Shown here: positions 28,658-37,656 of the stretch, in pieces
Layout: each line of letters opens with the position of its first letter
Position numbering within the stretch: the stretch's first letter is position 1
Origin: a bacterium
Lineage (GTDB): Bacteria > Planctomycetota > Planctomycetia > Planctomycetales > Planctomycetaceae
Assembly (NCBI GenBank): GCA_016124895.1
Contig: WGMU01000018.1
Coordinates: forward strand, 1-64,000
Direction: 5' to 3'
Length of the DNA: 64,000 nt
The notes under the pieces: model-generated
What the model was told of the DNA's origin: nothing
Databases searched by the model: none
Seen by the model: only the letters and a program-made list of their open reading frames with translations
Position numbers and translations under genes: made by a program

Positions 28658-30325
28658 CTATGGCGCCACCGGTGCGATGATTCTTGAGGCGTGCTTTGCA
28701 CTGTGGTGAACGGTGTTTGTCGCTTTGACCGCGTTGTCGGGGAATTCGATCGTCAGTGGTTCGCCGGTCTGTGGATTCGGTTCGTAGAGCGGAGCACCAG
28801 TGCTGGCAATGGTCACTCGAATACGATGCCCGGTGTTAAAGATCTGGCTCATCCAGCCGACCGGGAAGGCGAGCTTGTAGACCTCACCGGGCGCCAGCAG
28901 TGCTTCGTGGTCGAAGCCTTCGCGGTAACGGGCTCGCCAGGGGTAGTCGACAATCAGGATCGAACGACCGTCCGGGTAAACGTCGCTGACGCGCACGATG
29001 AAGTCGGTGTCGCGGGCCGTTGACGAGACGTAAAGTTCGGCCTGCACGCGACCGGTCCATTCGACGGGAGCGTCAAGAGGTTCGGTCGTAAACGTGCGGA
29101 CTTCGGCCTGCTGTTCGAACGGTCGTGCGTCTGTCGCGCCGGGGAAGCCGCGGCCGGGGATTTCCATCGGGTGGTACGGATCGCTGACGTAGCTCGTCGA
29201 CGCGTCGGCTCCGGAGGTTACCGTCGGAGCGTTGCCGCTCAGATTGCCGCCCGCCTGCAGGAACAGTGGTGTTGCTTCGGCTTTCGGCGGGAAGTCGTCG
29301 GCCACGCGCCAGATATTGCCGGGAGCCCCTTCCTCGCCGACGGCTCCCATCACGTAGTAACGGACAGTCGGATCAGATTCGACGTTGTTGTCTTTGCCCT
29401 TCAGGTAATGGTCGAACCAGCGAATCATGTGCTCTTCGACCGGCCACGCGGCATTCGTCGGGTAAACCAGGTCACCCACGCGGTTGCCTTTGTTGAGCCG
29501 CCCGTGCAGCCACGGTCCGATCAGCAGTTGCTGAGCCCCGCGCGAGTTTTTCCCGCCGTGATGCTGCCGCCCGACGAAGCTGGCAATCGAGCCCTGATTC
29601 ATGAAGTCGTACCAGCTACCGATGGTGAAGCAGGGAACATTCATTTTGTCGAAGTGCAGCGTGCAGTCCTCGTCCTTCCAGTAGTCATCGTAATTCGGAT
29701 GGCTGAACCATTCGGCGAGCAGCCGACGATTGTCTTTCGGATCGCGAGCCACTGCGTCCATTCCCTTAAACCGTTCCGGTCGCGTCGTACCACCGACGCG
29801 GTAACCTTCCTGGAACAGACTGAGGCCCGTATCCGTCATGTACTGGCAGACGAGATGCGGCGGCAGTGTCACCGCCAGGTAGTTCTGAGCGTAACCGCCC
29901 TGTGATCTGCCGAACGTGCCGACCTTGCCCGTCGACCAGGGCTGCGTCGCAAGCCACTCGCAGAAGTCGTACCCGTCACTCAGCTCGCCCCACTGCAGTG
30001 CTCGATAACCGACCCAGCGGCCTTCAGAGAGGTGCGTCCCGCGGTAGTTGATCAGCGCAACGACGTAGCCTGCACTCGCCAGCCGAGCCGCCGCTTCCCG
30101 CGTGCCTCTGCTGGTCAAACTGGCGTACCGCTGTTCGAAGATCGCCGGCCAGGGGCCATCACCCTGCGGAAAGTACAGATACGCCGACAGCTTCACGCCG
30201 TCGCGCATCGGCACCATTTCATGCTTCTCGGTGACGCCGCCGAGGTCCGCGTCCTGAGCTGCGAGGTCGGATCGCGGGGTGATCGTCAGAATCAGCAGCA
30301 GAGTCAGAAGAGAGCAGAGTCGCAT
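28658..30325 (-). CDS. Secreted CocE/NonD-family alpha/beta hydrolase
   Basis: 555 aa. A signal peptide (MRLCSLLTLLLILTITPRSDLAAQ) is followed by the X-Pro dipeptidyl-peptidase S15 / CocE start: VPMRDGVKLSAYLYFPQGDGPWPAI. The nucleophile elbow reads GRSQGG, with the catalytic Ser in the middle. GPWLHGRLNKGNRVGD supplies the likely catalytic His region. The C-terminal beta-sandwich typical of the family follows (EWTGRVQAELYVSSTARDTDFIVRVSDVYPDG). Family members cleave esters or Xaa-Pro bonds; the substrate is not predictable. About 150 nt separate it from the downstream Tat-exported gene. Confidence 0.9.
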   Translation of the reverse strand: MRLCSLLTLLLILTITPRSDLAAQDADLGGVTEKHEMVPMRDGVKLSAYLYFPQGDGPWPAIFEQRYASLTSRGTREAAARLASAGYVVALINYRGTHLSEGRWVGYRALQWGELSDGYDFCEWLATQPWSTGKVGTFGRSQGGYAQNYLAVTLPPHLVCQYMTDTGLSLFQEGYRVGGTTRPERFKGMDAVARDPKDNRRLLAEWFSHPNYDDYWKDEDCTLHFDKMNVPCFTIGSWYDFMNQGSIASFVGRQHHGGKNSRGAQQLLIGPWLHGRLNKGNRVGDLVYPTNAAWPVEEHMIRWFDHYLKGKDNNVESDPTVRYYVMGAVGEEGAPGNIWRVADDFPPKAEATPLFLQAGGNLSGNAPTVTSGADASTSYVSDPYHPMEIPGRGFPGATDARPFEQQAEVRTFTTEPLDAPVEWTGRVQAELYVSSTARDTDFIVRVSDVYPDGRSILIVDYPWRARYREGFDHEALLAPGEVYKLAFPVGWMSQIFNTGHRIRVTIASTGAPLYEPNPQTGEPLTIEFPDNAVKATNTVHHSAKHASRIIAPVAP

Positions 30326-30545
30326 CGGAGTTCCTCAAACGTTGATGACGAAGTCGGTCCAGCTCAGCACGTGAGGCTGACAATAGCGGACGCATCCGGG
30401 TTTGCGAATCGCCGCGGGCCTTCTGCGACAGGCCGTCTCGTCAGGACTGAATGACTTCTTCACGCGGTCCGATAGACTGTGCCACTCGGCGCGGACAGCG
30501 AACGTCCTCGCGGCGGATCGTCACGACACAGGGACAGACGGCAAG

Positions 30546-31508
30546 ATGGCAGACGTTTTTGCAGGAGTGGATCTCGGCGGGACGCGGATCAAGGCGGCAC
30601 TCGCAACAAGCGACGGCACGCTGCTGCTCGAACAGGTGACTGAAACAAAATCACACAGCGGTCCGCAGGTCGTGCTGGAGCGGATCGCGGATCTGGTCGC
30701 GCGGATGACTGCGGAAACCGGGCACCGGGTCGTTTCGTTGGGAATGGGCGTGCCAGGGCTCGTCGACCTGGCAACGGGAACGACGAAGTTCCTCCCGAAC
30801 ATGCCCACCAAGTGGCGCGACGTGCTGGCGGCCGACGTGCTGCGCGAGAAGCTCGACTGCCGCGTGCAGCTTCTGAACGACGCCCGTGTTGCGACGCTCG
30901 GTGAGCTGCGGTTCGGACACGGGCAGGGACGCGATGACCTGACGATGGCGTTCTTCGGACTCGGGACCGGCGTCGGAGGCGGAATCGCCGTTGATGGCAA
31001 ACTGCGACTCGGACCGTTGGGCGCGGCCGGGGAACTCGGGCACCAGTCAATCATTCCCGATGGCCCGATGTGCGGCTGTGGCAACCGAGGCTGCCTGGAA
31101 ACTCTGGTCAGCGGTGCCGCCATCGCCGCCGAAGGCATCCGGCTGATGCGGACGGGCCAGGCGTCGACGCTGTACGACCTGGTCGAAGGTGACGCTCAGA
31201 AAGTCACCACGAAGGCAATGGCCGAGGCCGCTCATGCGGGCGATGAGATCATCCGTGAAGCAATCCGCAAGACCGCCGAGTATCTGGGCATTGCAATCGC
31301 CAATGTCGTCACCGTCCTGCACCCCGAGCTGGTCGTCATCGGAGGCGGCGTCGCCGAAATGGGCGACCTGCTGATGCAGCCCGTCCGCGACACCGTCAAA
31401 ACCCGCGTGCGAATGTTCCCGACCGACGGCGTCAAAATCACCCGCTCACGTATGGGCGAACACGCCGGCGTCATGGGCGCCGTCGCACTGGCAATTGAAT
31501 CGGTCTAA
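30546..31508 (+). CDS. ROK-family sugar kinase (glucokinase-like)
   Basis: 320 aa, the standard ROK kinase length. The start MADVFAGVDLGGTRIKAAL has the phosphate-binding DLGGT; LLNDARVATLGELRFG carries the catalytic Asp; GELGHQSIIPDGPMCGCGNRGCLETLVSG contains the ROK zinc motif (CGCGNRGCLE, 176-185). It probably phosphorylates glucose or a related hexose with ATP in the cytoplasm. No DNA-binding domain is present, so it is not a ROK repressor. I chose ATG 30546 because the longer frame from 30402 has no family match. The gene downstream starts 4 nt after its stop. Confidence 0.93.
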   Translation: MADVFAGVDLGGTRIKAALATSDGTLLLEQVTETKSHSGPQVVLERIADLVARMTAETGHRVVSLGMGVPGLVDLATGTTKFLPNMPTKWRDVLAADVLREKLDCRVQLLNDARVATLGELRFGHGQGRDDLTMAFFGLGTGVGGGIAVDGKLRLGPLGAAGELGHQSIIPDGPMCGCGNRGCLETLVSGAAIAAEGIRLMRTGQASTLYDLVEGDAQKVTTKAMAEAAHAGDEIIREAIRKTAEYLGIAIANVVTVLHPELVVIGGGVAEMGDLLMQPVRDTVKTRVRMFPTDGVKITRSRMGEHAGVMGAVALAIESV

Positions 31509-31512
31509 CACA

Positions 31513-31842
31513 ATGGCACTCGACGTTCACATCGTCGTTGACCCGAAGTGCGCCCTGCCACATGGATGGCCAGCGTTTCAATTCGACGAAGCTGCGCACG
31601 CGTCCGCCTTCTATTACTCCGGGATCAACATCTACAGCCGCTATTCGATGCTTCGGAGAATGCTCGATTTCTATGCGGAGGTGGTTTACCCATACCATGA
31701 TCTCGAAAGTCTGATTGCAGAGATCGACGACCTGCTTCCGCATCTCGGCCACACTGCCGGGGCGACGGCGCTGAAAGAATTTCGGAACGTCTGCCTCGAA
31801 GCCTTTAGAACAGGTAGGTCTATCCTGCTGTATCCGGATTGA
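31513..31842 (+). CDS. Small hypothetical protein
   Basis: 109 aa, starting MALDVHIVVDPKCALPHGWPAF only 4 nt after the ROK kinase stop, which implies cotranscription. It is soluble, with aromatic residues clustered as YYSGINIYSRYSMLRRMLDFYAEVVYPYHD and a helical second half. No signal or membrane segment. I do not recognise the family. Confidence 0.7.
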   Translation: MALDVHIVVDPKCALPHGWPAFQFDEAAHASAFYYSGINIYSRYSMLRRMLDFYAEVVYPYHDLESLIAEIDDLLPHLGHTAGATALKEFRNVCLEAFRTGRSILLYPD

Positions 31843-31878
31843 GCGACCTGTCATTGCAAGCTCATCGAGCGTTCTTGT

Positions 31879-32943
31879 TCAGGCGGCTTTTGCTGTGACC
31901 TGTCCAACCTGTTGCGGCTCGGGCACAGCCGGATGCTTTTCGTAGCCGTAGCAGCGGGCGAGCCAGCCGCCGAGGAGCCAGGAGCGGCGCTTCATCGACT
32001 CGGGCAGGTTCTCCATCCACTGGTAGTCCGGGGCGAGGCGGATCGCTCCCTGCATACGGACGGGGTTGCCGGCGCAGGTGTGCTGCGGACGAACCGGGTG
32101 GCCGGCGACGAGGCGTTCGGCGATCGGGCCGTAATCAAGGCCGGTGACTTCGCTGATCCGCGCGAACTCACGGATCGGCTCCGCGGTGTAGTCCTCGTAC
32201 CGCAGCAGCATCGACAGGCATTCGGGATGCGCGCGGCGCACGGCGGACGCGGTCAGGTTCGTCAGACCCCAGTAGCCGACTGATCGCCAGACGGGTACCG
32301 GGGCGTGTTCCTTGCCGAAGCCGTTCTTCGGGTCCTTACGGTACGCCTTGAGCCGAGACCAGACGACGCCGCGAACGTCTCGCGTCAGGTGGATCAGTCG
32401 CACGTCGAGGCCCGGTGTCAGGCACAGCGAGCGGGCTCGCAGTGGATTCTTGGACGAGTCGATGATGACTCGCTTGCCGGTCACTTCCGCGACGGCCTGA
32501 TAGATCGCGCGGGTGCGTTCGAGCCAGATCGCGTCTTCTTCAGTGGGCTCGTGCGCGGCTCGCATCTGATGCCGCCACTGCGGCAGGCCAAAACGCTTCA
32601 GCGATTCGTACTTCGAGTTCAGCGGCCCGTTTTCCTCGAACGAACTCAGCCCGGTCAGCTCGCACCAGCGATCGAAGATGCCACGCCAGACGTCGCAGTC
32701 GGGGCCGCGTTCGCCGCACGAGCAGTGGCAGCGTTCGTCCCAGATCGAGCTGAAGATCGCGGCGATCTCACCAACGGCGACCGTATCTTCGTGATCCCCG
32801 AGCATTCCTTCGAGTGCCGTCGAGCCACTCCGTCCGGCTCCCATCACATAGATGACGCGGATGGGGTCGGTGCCGACGGTCGACGGAACGGGCTCGCTGG
32901 CTGGCAACGTTGCAGGGACGTCGAGACTGACAGAAGAACTCAT
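31879..32943 (-). CDS. Sulfotransferase-family protein
   Basis: 354 aa. The 5'-phosphosulfate-binding loop VMGAGRSGSTALEGML (33-48) and the 3'-phosphate-binding segment LIHLTRDVRGVVWSRL identify a PAPS-dependent sulfotransferase fold; GKRVIIDSSKNPLRAR lies between them. A Cys-rich insert (RCHCSCGERGPDCDVW) around residue 75 is unusual for the family and might bind metal. It would sulfate a glycan, lipid or peptide acceptor. I chose ATG 32943, with GGA 7 nt upstream; an ATG at 32955 is also possible. It lies 186 nt downstream of the site-2-protease fusion gene in the same orientation and could share its transcript. Confidence 0.85.
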   Translation of the reverse strand: MSSSVSLDVPATLPASEPVPSTVGTDPIRVIYVMGAGRSGSTALEGMLGDHEDTVAVGEIAAIFSSIWDERCHCSCGERGPDCDVWRGIFDRWCELTGLSSFEENGPLNSKYESLKRFGLPQWRHQMRAAHEPTEEDAIWLERTRAIYQAVAEVTGKRVIIDSSKNPLRARSLCLTPGLDVRLIHLTRDVRGVVWSRLKAYRKDPKNGFGKEHAPVPVWRSVGYWGLTNLTASAVRRAHPECLSMLLRYEDYTAEPIREFARISEVTGLDYGPIAERLVAGHPVRPQHTCAGNPVRMQGAIRLAPDYQWMENLPESMKRRSWLLGGWLARCYGYEKHPAVPEPQQVGQVTAKAA

Positions 32944-33014
32944 TTCGGATTCCATTCCGGGATGAGACGCCAAACAAACGGTCTGAAGAATATTCCGGAC
33001 TTTGTCAGAAACGC

Positions 33015-33042
33015 GTCTGAAACTCTGCGCGAGTTTCGCTAC
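33015..33042. repeat. Second copy of the TGCGC-loop palindrome
   Basis: GAAACTC (33019-33025), loop TGCGC and GAGTTTC (33031-33037), continuing CGCTAC, resembles the element at 16507-16535 with compensatory changes in the stem. It lies between the fusion-protease gene and the sulfotransferase gene. Confidence 0.5.
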
Positions 33043-33129
33043 GACAACCACGGATTTCGGACCACCGCTCCAGGATGCGTGGTGAACCCTGTTCCCCGCA
33101 CTTTCTGGCCTGACGGCGGATTCAGCACG

Positions 33130-35451
33130 TCACAGACGGAAGTAGAACGTTTGCCGGATGTAGCGCCAGGCCCACTGCCAGAGAGCGCGGTCTTCAACCT
33201 TGAACCGGGCCTTGCCGCGCATTCCGGAACGCAGCAGCAGCGTGTCGTCGTCAATCTGCACCGTCGCCTGATAGACGCTGCTGAGCAGTTTTTCCCGGCC
33301 CTGCTTGTCGGTCACCGTGGGCAGTTCACCACCCAGCTTGTTCGACAGCAGTTCGGGAACGTACTCGAGAAAGCCGTCCGAGACCTCGCTGATCGTGCCT
33401 TCGTACGTCTCCCAGGCGAGATGGTCGAATTTCAGTTGGACCTTCTGCTTCTGTGCCTGAGACTGCTGCAGACGCTGCTGCAGGTTGGAACCGACCATTT
33501 CGTTGACGTCCGCCTGGTCGATCAGCACGATCGCCTGATAATGATCATTCGGGGCGATGCTCATCAGGTGCGTCCGTTCTTCCAGGATCGCTCCGGGATG
33601 GCCGGTGTCGCCAACATTACGGCTGAGCAGCGGTGAACCCGTCCAGGAAGCCAGTTGCGTTTTGGCCTCTTCGACGGTCGGCTGCGGCACACGCGGCGGC
33701 TCGACAACCCGGCCGCTCGCCGGCGCATAGACAATCAGGTCGGCGAGCTGTTCGCGGACTTTTGCCAGTTGCTCCATATAGACGCTGGCACGCTGCTGGG
33801 CGAGCGACATCTGAGCCTGATCCAGCAGGGCACGCTGCTTTTCAAATTCGATCCTCTGCACCTCAATTTTCGTGACCAGGTCTCGTTCTTCGTCTTCGAG
33901 TTCCGGATTGGAGAGAACGGCGACGATCTCACCGGGCATTTCGGGATTGCCTTCAGCGTCGGACTGTGGACCGAATACCTGCTGTCCGGGTTTCACCAGA
34001 ACCTCACGCAGTTCGCCGGGCGTCCTGGTGTAAACGTGCCGGACGTCCTGAGGTTCGATGATAAACGTCGCCTCAATGTGCATCGGAAAGTCGATGAAGG
34101 CCACGAAGGCGAGCGCCGCCAACAGGACGGGCCCGCTGATGAGCATTTTGGGCTTGCTCACCGGTTCGATCCTCGGCGCAGTAATCATCCGGTACAGATT
34201 CCAGACCATATTCCCGACAATGGTTGCGATTGAGATCACTGCCAGCGTCGCGCCAATGCTCTGCAGACCGTACGGCTTCAGGACGGTGTAAAGGAAGATG
34301 GTGATCGCCGCGACAATAAACCAGCGGTAAATGGCACCGGCGATGGCAAACGTGATGAACCAGACGCGGCCGGTCTCCGGCATGAACGGGTCCGGTTTGG
34401 CTTCGATACCCAGGCAGTACCAGGCGAACGCTTCCCGCAGCAGCTTGTCGGCTTTCGGGCGGAGATTCGGGATCTCCAGAAAGTCGGACATCATGTAGTA
34501 GCCGTCGAAACGCATCAGCGGATTGGCGTTGAAAATGACGGTCGTGATTGTCGTTACAAAGAAGGTATTGATCGCCAGGTTGTGCAGCAGCCCCTGGTCG
34601 GTACTCCACCAGACGAAAATGGCGATCGCCGAGATCAGAACTTCAATGTACATCCCGGCGGCTCCGATCATGATCCGCGCCCACTTGTTACGCAGCATCC
34701 ATGAATCGGAAACATCGCAGTACAGGCACGGACTGAACACCAGCAGCATGATGCCCATCTCGTGACACTCGCCGCCGAAGTGTTTGCACGAGAGGCCGTG
34801 GCCGAATTCGTGAATCACTTTCGCCGTACCGAGCGCTATCCACATATAGAGCAGGTTCGGCCAGCCAAAGAACTGCTGAAAGCCGGGCAGTTCCTGCCGG
34901 AACGTTTCAAACTGAACAGCCAGCAGGATCCAGGAAGAGACGACGGTGATGATCCACACGGCGACGCCGATCCTGGAAAAGAAGATCGGCCGGCAGACCG
35001 GGTAAATAAAGTCGAGAACTTTGACCGGGTCCCAGCCTGGCATGCGCAGATAGAGCAGGCTGCGCAAGGTGTTGAAGAATTTTTTCTTCTTTTCTTCCGA
35101 GTGCTTCTTGAGCAGTGCCGCGCCCTGCCCTTCGCGGTTCGAGTAGACGAGGCCTTTTTCGTGCAGGTCGGTGATCAGGTGCTGGACATCGGAAAGCTGC
35201 AGCCGGACGGTCGGCATGATGACCAGCATCTCTTCGCGGAGCTGTTCCAGGCTGCGTTTTCCGTCCAGCAGTTTGAGCAGTTCATACTGCTCCTGCTGCA
35301 ACCGGTAGTATTTCAGTCCGGCCGGATCCTTGACGACCCAGTAGCCAACCCCCAGATAGTCGATCCGCTTGATGACCAGATCCGGTCGGATTTCCAGCGG
35401 AATGGGCCGCTGGACCGAAGGCTGCATCGAGGAAGCCTGCTGCGTGAGCAT
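33130..35451 (-). CDS. PqqD-like / site-2 protease (M50) / HlyD adaptor fusion protein
   Basis: 773 aa in three parts. Residues 23-105 look like a PqqD-type winged-helix domain (LVIKRIDYLGVGYWVVKDPAG followed by KYYRLQQEQYELLKLLDGKRS), the fold that recognises leader peptides in several RiPP systems. Residues 140-460 are polytopic and hold the M50 zinc motif HEFGH (214-218) plus NPLMRFDG (310-317), whose Asp is the third ligand. From about 470 to the end is a HlyD-like periplasmic adaptor with hairpin helices (MSLAQQRASVYMEQLAKVREQ) and barrel strands. Similar fusions are known in planctomycetes. The dedicated HlyD protein gene lies 60 nt upstream. Role inferred: membrane processing plus export of a peptide or other cargo. 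Confidence 0.85.
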   Translation of the reverse strand: MLTQQASSMQPSVQRPIPLEIRPDLVIKRIDYLGVGYWVVKDPAGLKYYRLQQEQYELLKLLDGKRSLEQLREEMLVIMPTVRLQLSDVQHLITDLHEKGLVYSNREGQGAALLKKHSEEKKKKFFNTLRSLLYLRMPGWDPVKVLDFIYPVCRPIFFSRIGVAVWIITVVSSWILLAVQFETFRQELPGFQQFFGWPNLLYMWIALGTAKVIHEFGHGLSCKHFGGECHEMGIMLLVFSPCLYCDVSDSWMLRNKWARIMIGAAGMYIEVLISAIAIFVWWSTDQGLLHNLAINTFFVTTITTVIFNANPLMRFDGYYMMSDFLEIPNLRPKADKLLREAFAWYCLGIEAKPDPFMPETGRVWFITFAIAGAIYRWFIVAAITIFLYTVLKPYGLQSIGATLAVISIATIVGNMVWNLYRMITAPRIEPVSKPKMLISGPVLLAALAFVAFIDFPMHIEATFIIEPQDVRHVYTRTPGELREVLVKPGQQVFGPQSDAEGNPEMPGEIVAVLSNPELEDEERDLVTKIEVQRIEFEKQRALLDQAQMSLAQQRASVYMEQLAKVREQLADLIVYAPASGRVVEPPRVPQPTVEEAKTQLASWTGSPLLSRNVGDTGHPGAILEERTHLMSIAPNDHYQAIVLIDQADVNEMVGSNLQQRLQQSQAQKQKVQLKFDHLAWETYEGTISEVSDGFLEYVPELLSNKLGGELPTVTDKQGREKLLSSVYQATVQIDDDTLLLRSGMRGKARFKVEDRALWQWAWRYIRQTFYFRL

Positions 35452-35511
35452 CGTATTACCGGAGCGTCGTCAGAGAAGGCAGAGCAGAAGGCAGTGGAGA
35501 CAGGGACATTG

Positions 35512-36429
35512 CTAGCGCGTGACGCGAGCGGTCTGTGCGACAGGAACGGGCGTAATCGCCATCTCGGCTGGCAGACCGGGTTTCAGAACGTCGCCCGTGT
35601 TCTCGACGAGAGCGTGAACCTTGACGAAGCCCGTCAGGTTCGACACACGCGGGTCAACGAAGGTCACGTGCCCGGGGAATGTGTTATCGCGGAACTGCGG
35701 TAGATTCAGGTCTGCCGTCTTCATCCGGACAGTAACTTTGTCCCCTCTTTTGATCTGGTACGATTCGGCGATGGTCACAAAGCCTTCGACCTTGACTCGC
35801 CGTGTGCTGATAATTTCAACGATGGGATCACCCTGCCGTACAGACTCACCCGTTGAACGATGCACCTTGGCGACGTAGCCATCAAACGGAACTTTCACTT
35901 TGTAGGTATTCAGTGTCGCCAGAGTCTCTTTGACCTGCGACTTCACAACGTCCAGTTCGAGCTTCGCGTTCTCTGTCGACAGGCCGAACTTGTCCGCTTC
36001 AAGCTGCAGCTTGTTGATTTCGGACTTCGAGACCGCGTCCGGAACTTTGCGATTGGCGTCAACGGCCATTTCAAGTTCTGCGATCGCGACCTTCGCTGCG
36101 GCTTCGGCATAGCGCACGCTGACGTCATTTCCCGCCTGGATGTGCTGGGTGGCGAGTTTGGTCGTCACCTCTTCGTCTTTCAGTCCGGCGATGATTTCAC
36201 CCTCGCGAACATCGTCGCCGTCTTCTGGCTCGACAAACGCCAGCGTTCCCGGCCGATCGGCAGCCAGTGTCGCAAAGTCTTTCAGCACGATCAGACACTC
36301 GGTCGCATGAACAACCTGCGAACCGGCAGCCGGTTGCGCTCGAGCCGCTTCGCCGTTGAGCGACGCCAGGCAGATCGCCGCGGCGGCGGCAAGAACCAGA
36401 CTGCTGGTCGTCCACCAGAAACGAGTCAT
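35512..36429 (-). CDS. HlyD/RND-type periplasmic adaptor (membrane fusion) protein
   Basis: 305 aa. An N-terminal signal or anchor (FWWTTSSLVLAAAAAICLASL) is followed by the split lipoyl domain (DFATLAADRPGTLAFVEPEDGDDVREGEIIAGL and, after the hairpin, KVPFDGYVAKVHRSTGESVRQGDPI), a coiled-coil hairpin between them (about 100-190), and a beta-barrel domain (VKVEGFVTIAESYQIKRGDKVTV). Such adaptors join inner-membrane pumps to outer-membrane channels. No pump or ABC ATPase is beside it; the only partner is the downstream fusion protein. ATG 36429 has AGGAG 8 nt upstream, which rules out the longer frame from 36534. Confidence 0.88.
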   Translation of the reverse strand: MTRFWWTTSSLVLAAAAAICLASLNGEAARAQPAAGSQVVHATECLIVLKDFATLAADRPGTLAFVEPEDGDDVREGEIIAGLKDEEVTTKLATQHIQAGNDVSVRYAEAAAKVAIAELEMAVDANRKVPDAVSKSEINKLQLEADKFGLSTENAKLELDVVKSQVKETLATLNTYKVKVPFDGYVAKVHRSTGESVRQGDPIVEIISTRRVKVEGFVTIAESYQIKRGDKVTVRMKTADLNLPQFRDNTFPGHVTFVDPRVSNLTGFVKVHALVENTGDVLKPGLPAEMAITPVPVAQTARVTR

Positions 36430-36715
36430 CTCGACATCTCCTGAAGATTTCGGGTTGAAGGCCGAGTCTGTGCCATCCGCCGTTGACCCGCGGAACACTG
36501 GTCCCTGCGAAACGGGATCACCTCGCCAGGGCATACACAGACCCGCCGAACTTGACGGGGTCGTACAGAACGCGGAATCGTATCGGCCCTCCGAATACGG
36601 CTCCAGACCGGTTCATACGCTCGTTCAGGCGGAGAATTCTTCAATGATCCGCTTTACGGAAAACTGGTTTCGAGTGGTGATCGAACAGTGACAGACCTCT
36701 TCATAAGGTTTCACG

Positions 36716-37519
36716 ATGAATGCGTCTGAACAGACTTCCGATCAGCCGGACTCAGACGACCGACGAGTGGGACTGGTTCCGTCTGACTGGGACGTTCCCG
36801 GCAGTTTCCGACAGCGGCTGGGAACTCGCTTCGGCCGTCAGCGTGCCATGTTTGCCGACGGACATTTGCTGCTGGTCCTGCACGCCGTTCCACAGGACGG
36901 TCAGGCGGAACGCGTCGGCCGGCTGTTCTGGCGATCTCCGTCAGGAAAGTGGAAGGCGTCACATCAGGCGGATGGGGCACGGGCACTCGACTCGCACCTG
37001 CGGGAATACCGCCGTCGGATCGAGCAGCTCGAAGACCAGGAGCACAAAGCGGAATCAGCGGACGATTATTTCGCCGTACTCAACGACCTGACGCCGGTGT
37101 TTCGAGCGGCTCGCAATCTGCAGATCGCCATGCAGACGGCTCGCGAGCAGACGCAGGACGCACGCGACGTTATCGACTACCGCGACCGCACGTACGAAAT
37201 CGAACGTCAGGCCGACCTGCTGCATCAGGACACGAAGAACGGACTCGAATTCTCGGTCGCCCGCCGGGCCGACGATCAGGCGCGGGCGAGTTACCGGATG
37301 TCCGTCGCCTCACACCGGCTGAACGTGCTCGTTGCGTTCTTCTTCCCGATTGCAACGCTGTGCGCCGTCTTCAGCACGACGTTCAGTTACGGCGAGCCGT
37401 TGAAGCAGATGGAACAGCAGTACGCACCGTTGCCGTTCATTGGAATGCTGATTGTCGGGCTGGCAATCGGCCTGCTGCTGAAGTCGACGATTACGCGCGA
37501 ACCGCCGCCATCTGTCTGA
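36716..37519 (+). CDS. CorA-like two-helix membrane protein without GMN motif
   Basis: 267 aa. The first 190 residues are soluble and mostly helical, with a long charged helix (LREYRRRIEQLEDQEHKAESADDYFAVLNDL and later EIERQADLLHQDTKNGLEFSVARRADDQARASYRMSVASHRLNVL). Two transmembrane helices follow (VAFFFPIATLCAVFSTTF and PFIGMLIVGLAIGLLL). This is the architecture of CorA-type divalent-cation channels, where the long stalk helix enters the first membrane helix. The GMN signature that should end that helix is absent (STTFSYGEP instead), so transport activity is doubtful. AAGG 7 nt upstream supports the start. It is divergent from the HlyD operon. Confidence 0.65.
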   Translation: MNASEQTSDQPDSDDRRVGLVPSDWDVPGSFRQRLGTRFGRQRAMFADGHLLLVLHAVPQDGQAERVGRLFWRSPSGKWKASHQADGARALDSHLREYRRRIEQLEDQEHKAESADDYFAVLNDLTPVFRAARNLQIAMQTAREQTQDARDVIDYRDRTYEIERQADLLHQDTKNGLEFSVARRADDQARASYRMSVASHRLNVLVAFFFPIATLCAVFSTTFSYGEPLKQMEQQYAPLPFIGMLIVGLAIGLLLKSTITREPPPSV

Positions 37520-37656
37520 GTGATTGACGTCAGGTTGTCGCGCGGACAATTTGCCGCCTTCCCGGAAGGACGGATAGAACGCCTCTCGCCGAAACGTTGA
37601 GTCTCCGCGTAAGGTACGGACAGCGAGACTCTGACGAACGCAAATGGAGTGGCGGC

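Noticed and set aside
32305-33636. Plus-strand frame of 443 codons
   Set aside because: It spans the sulfotransferase and part of the protease fusion in antisense and lacks any domain.
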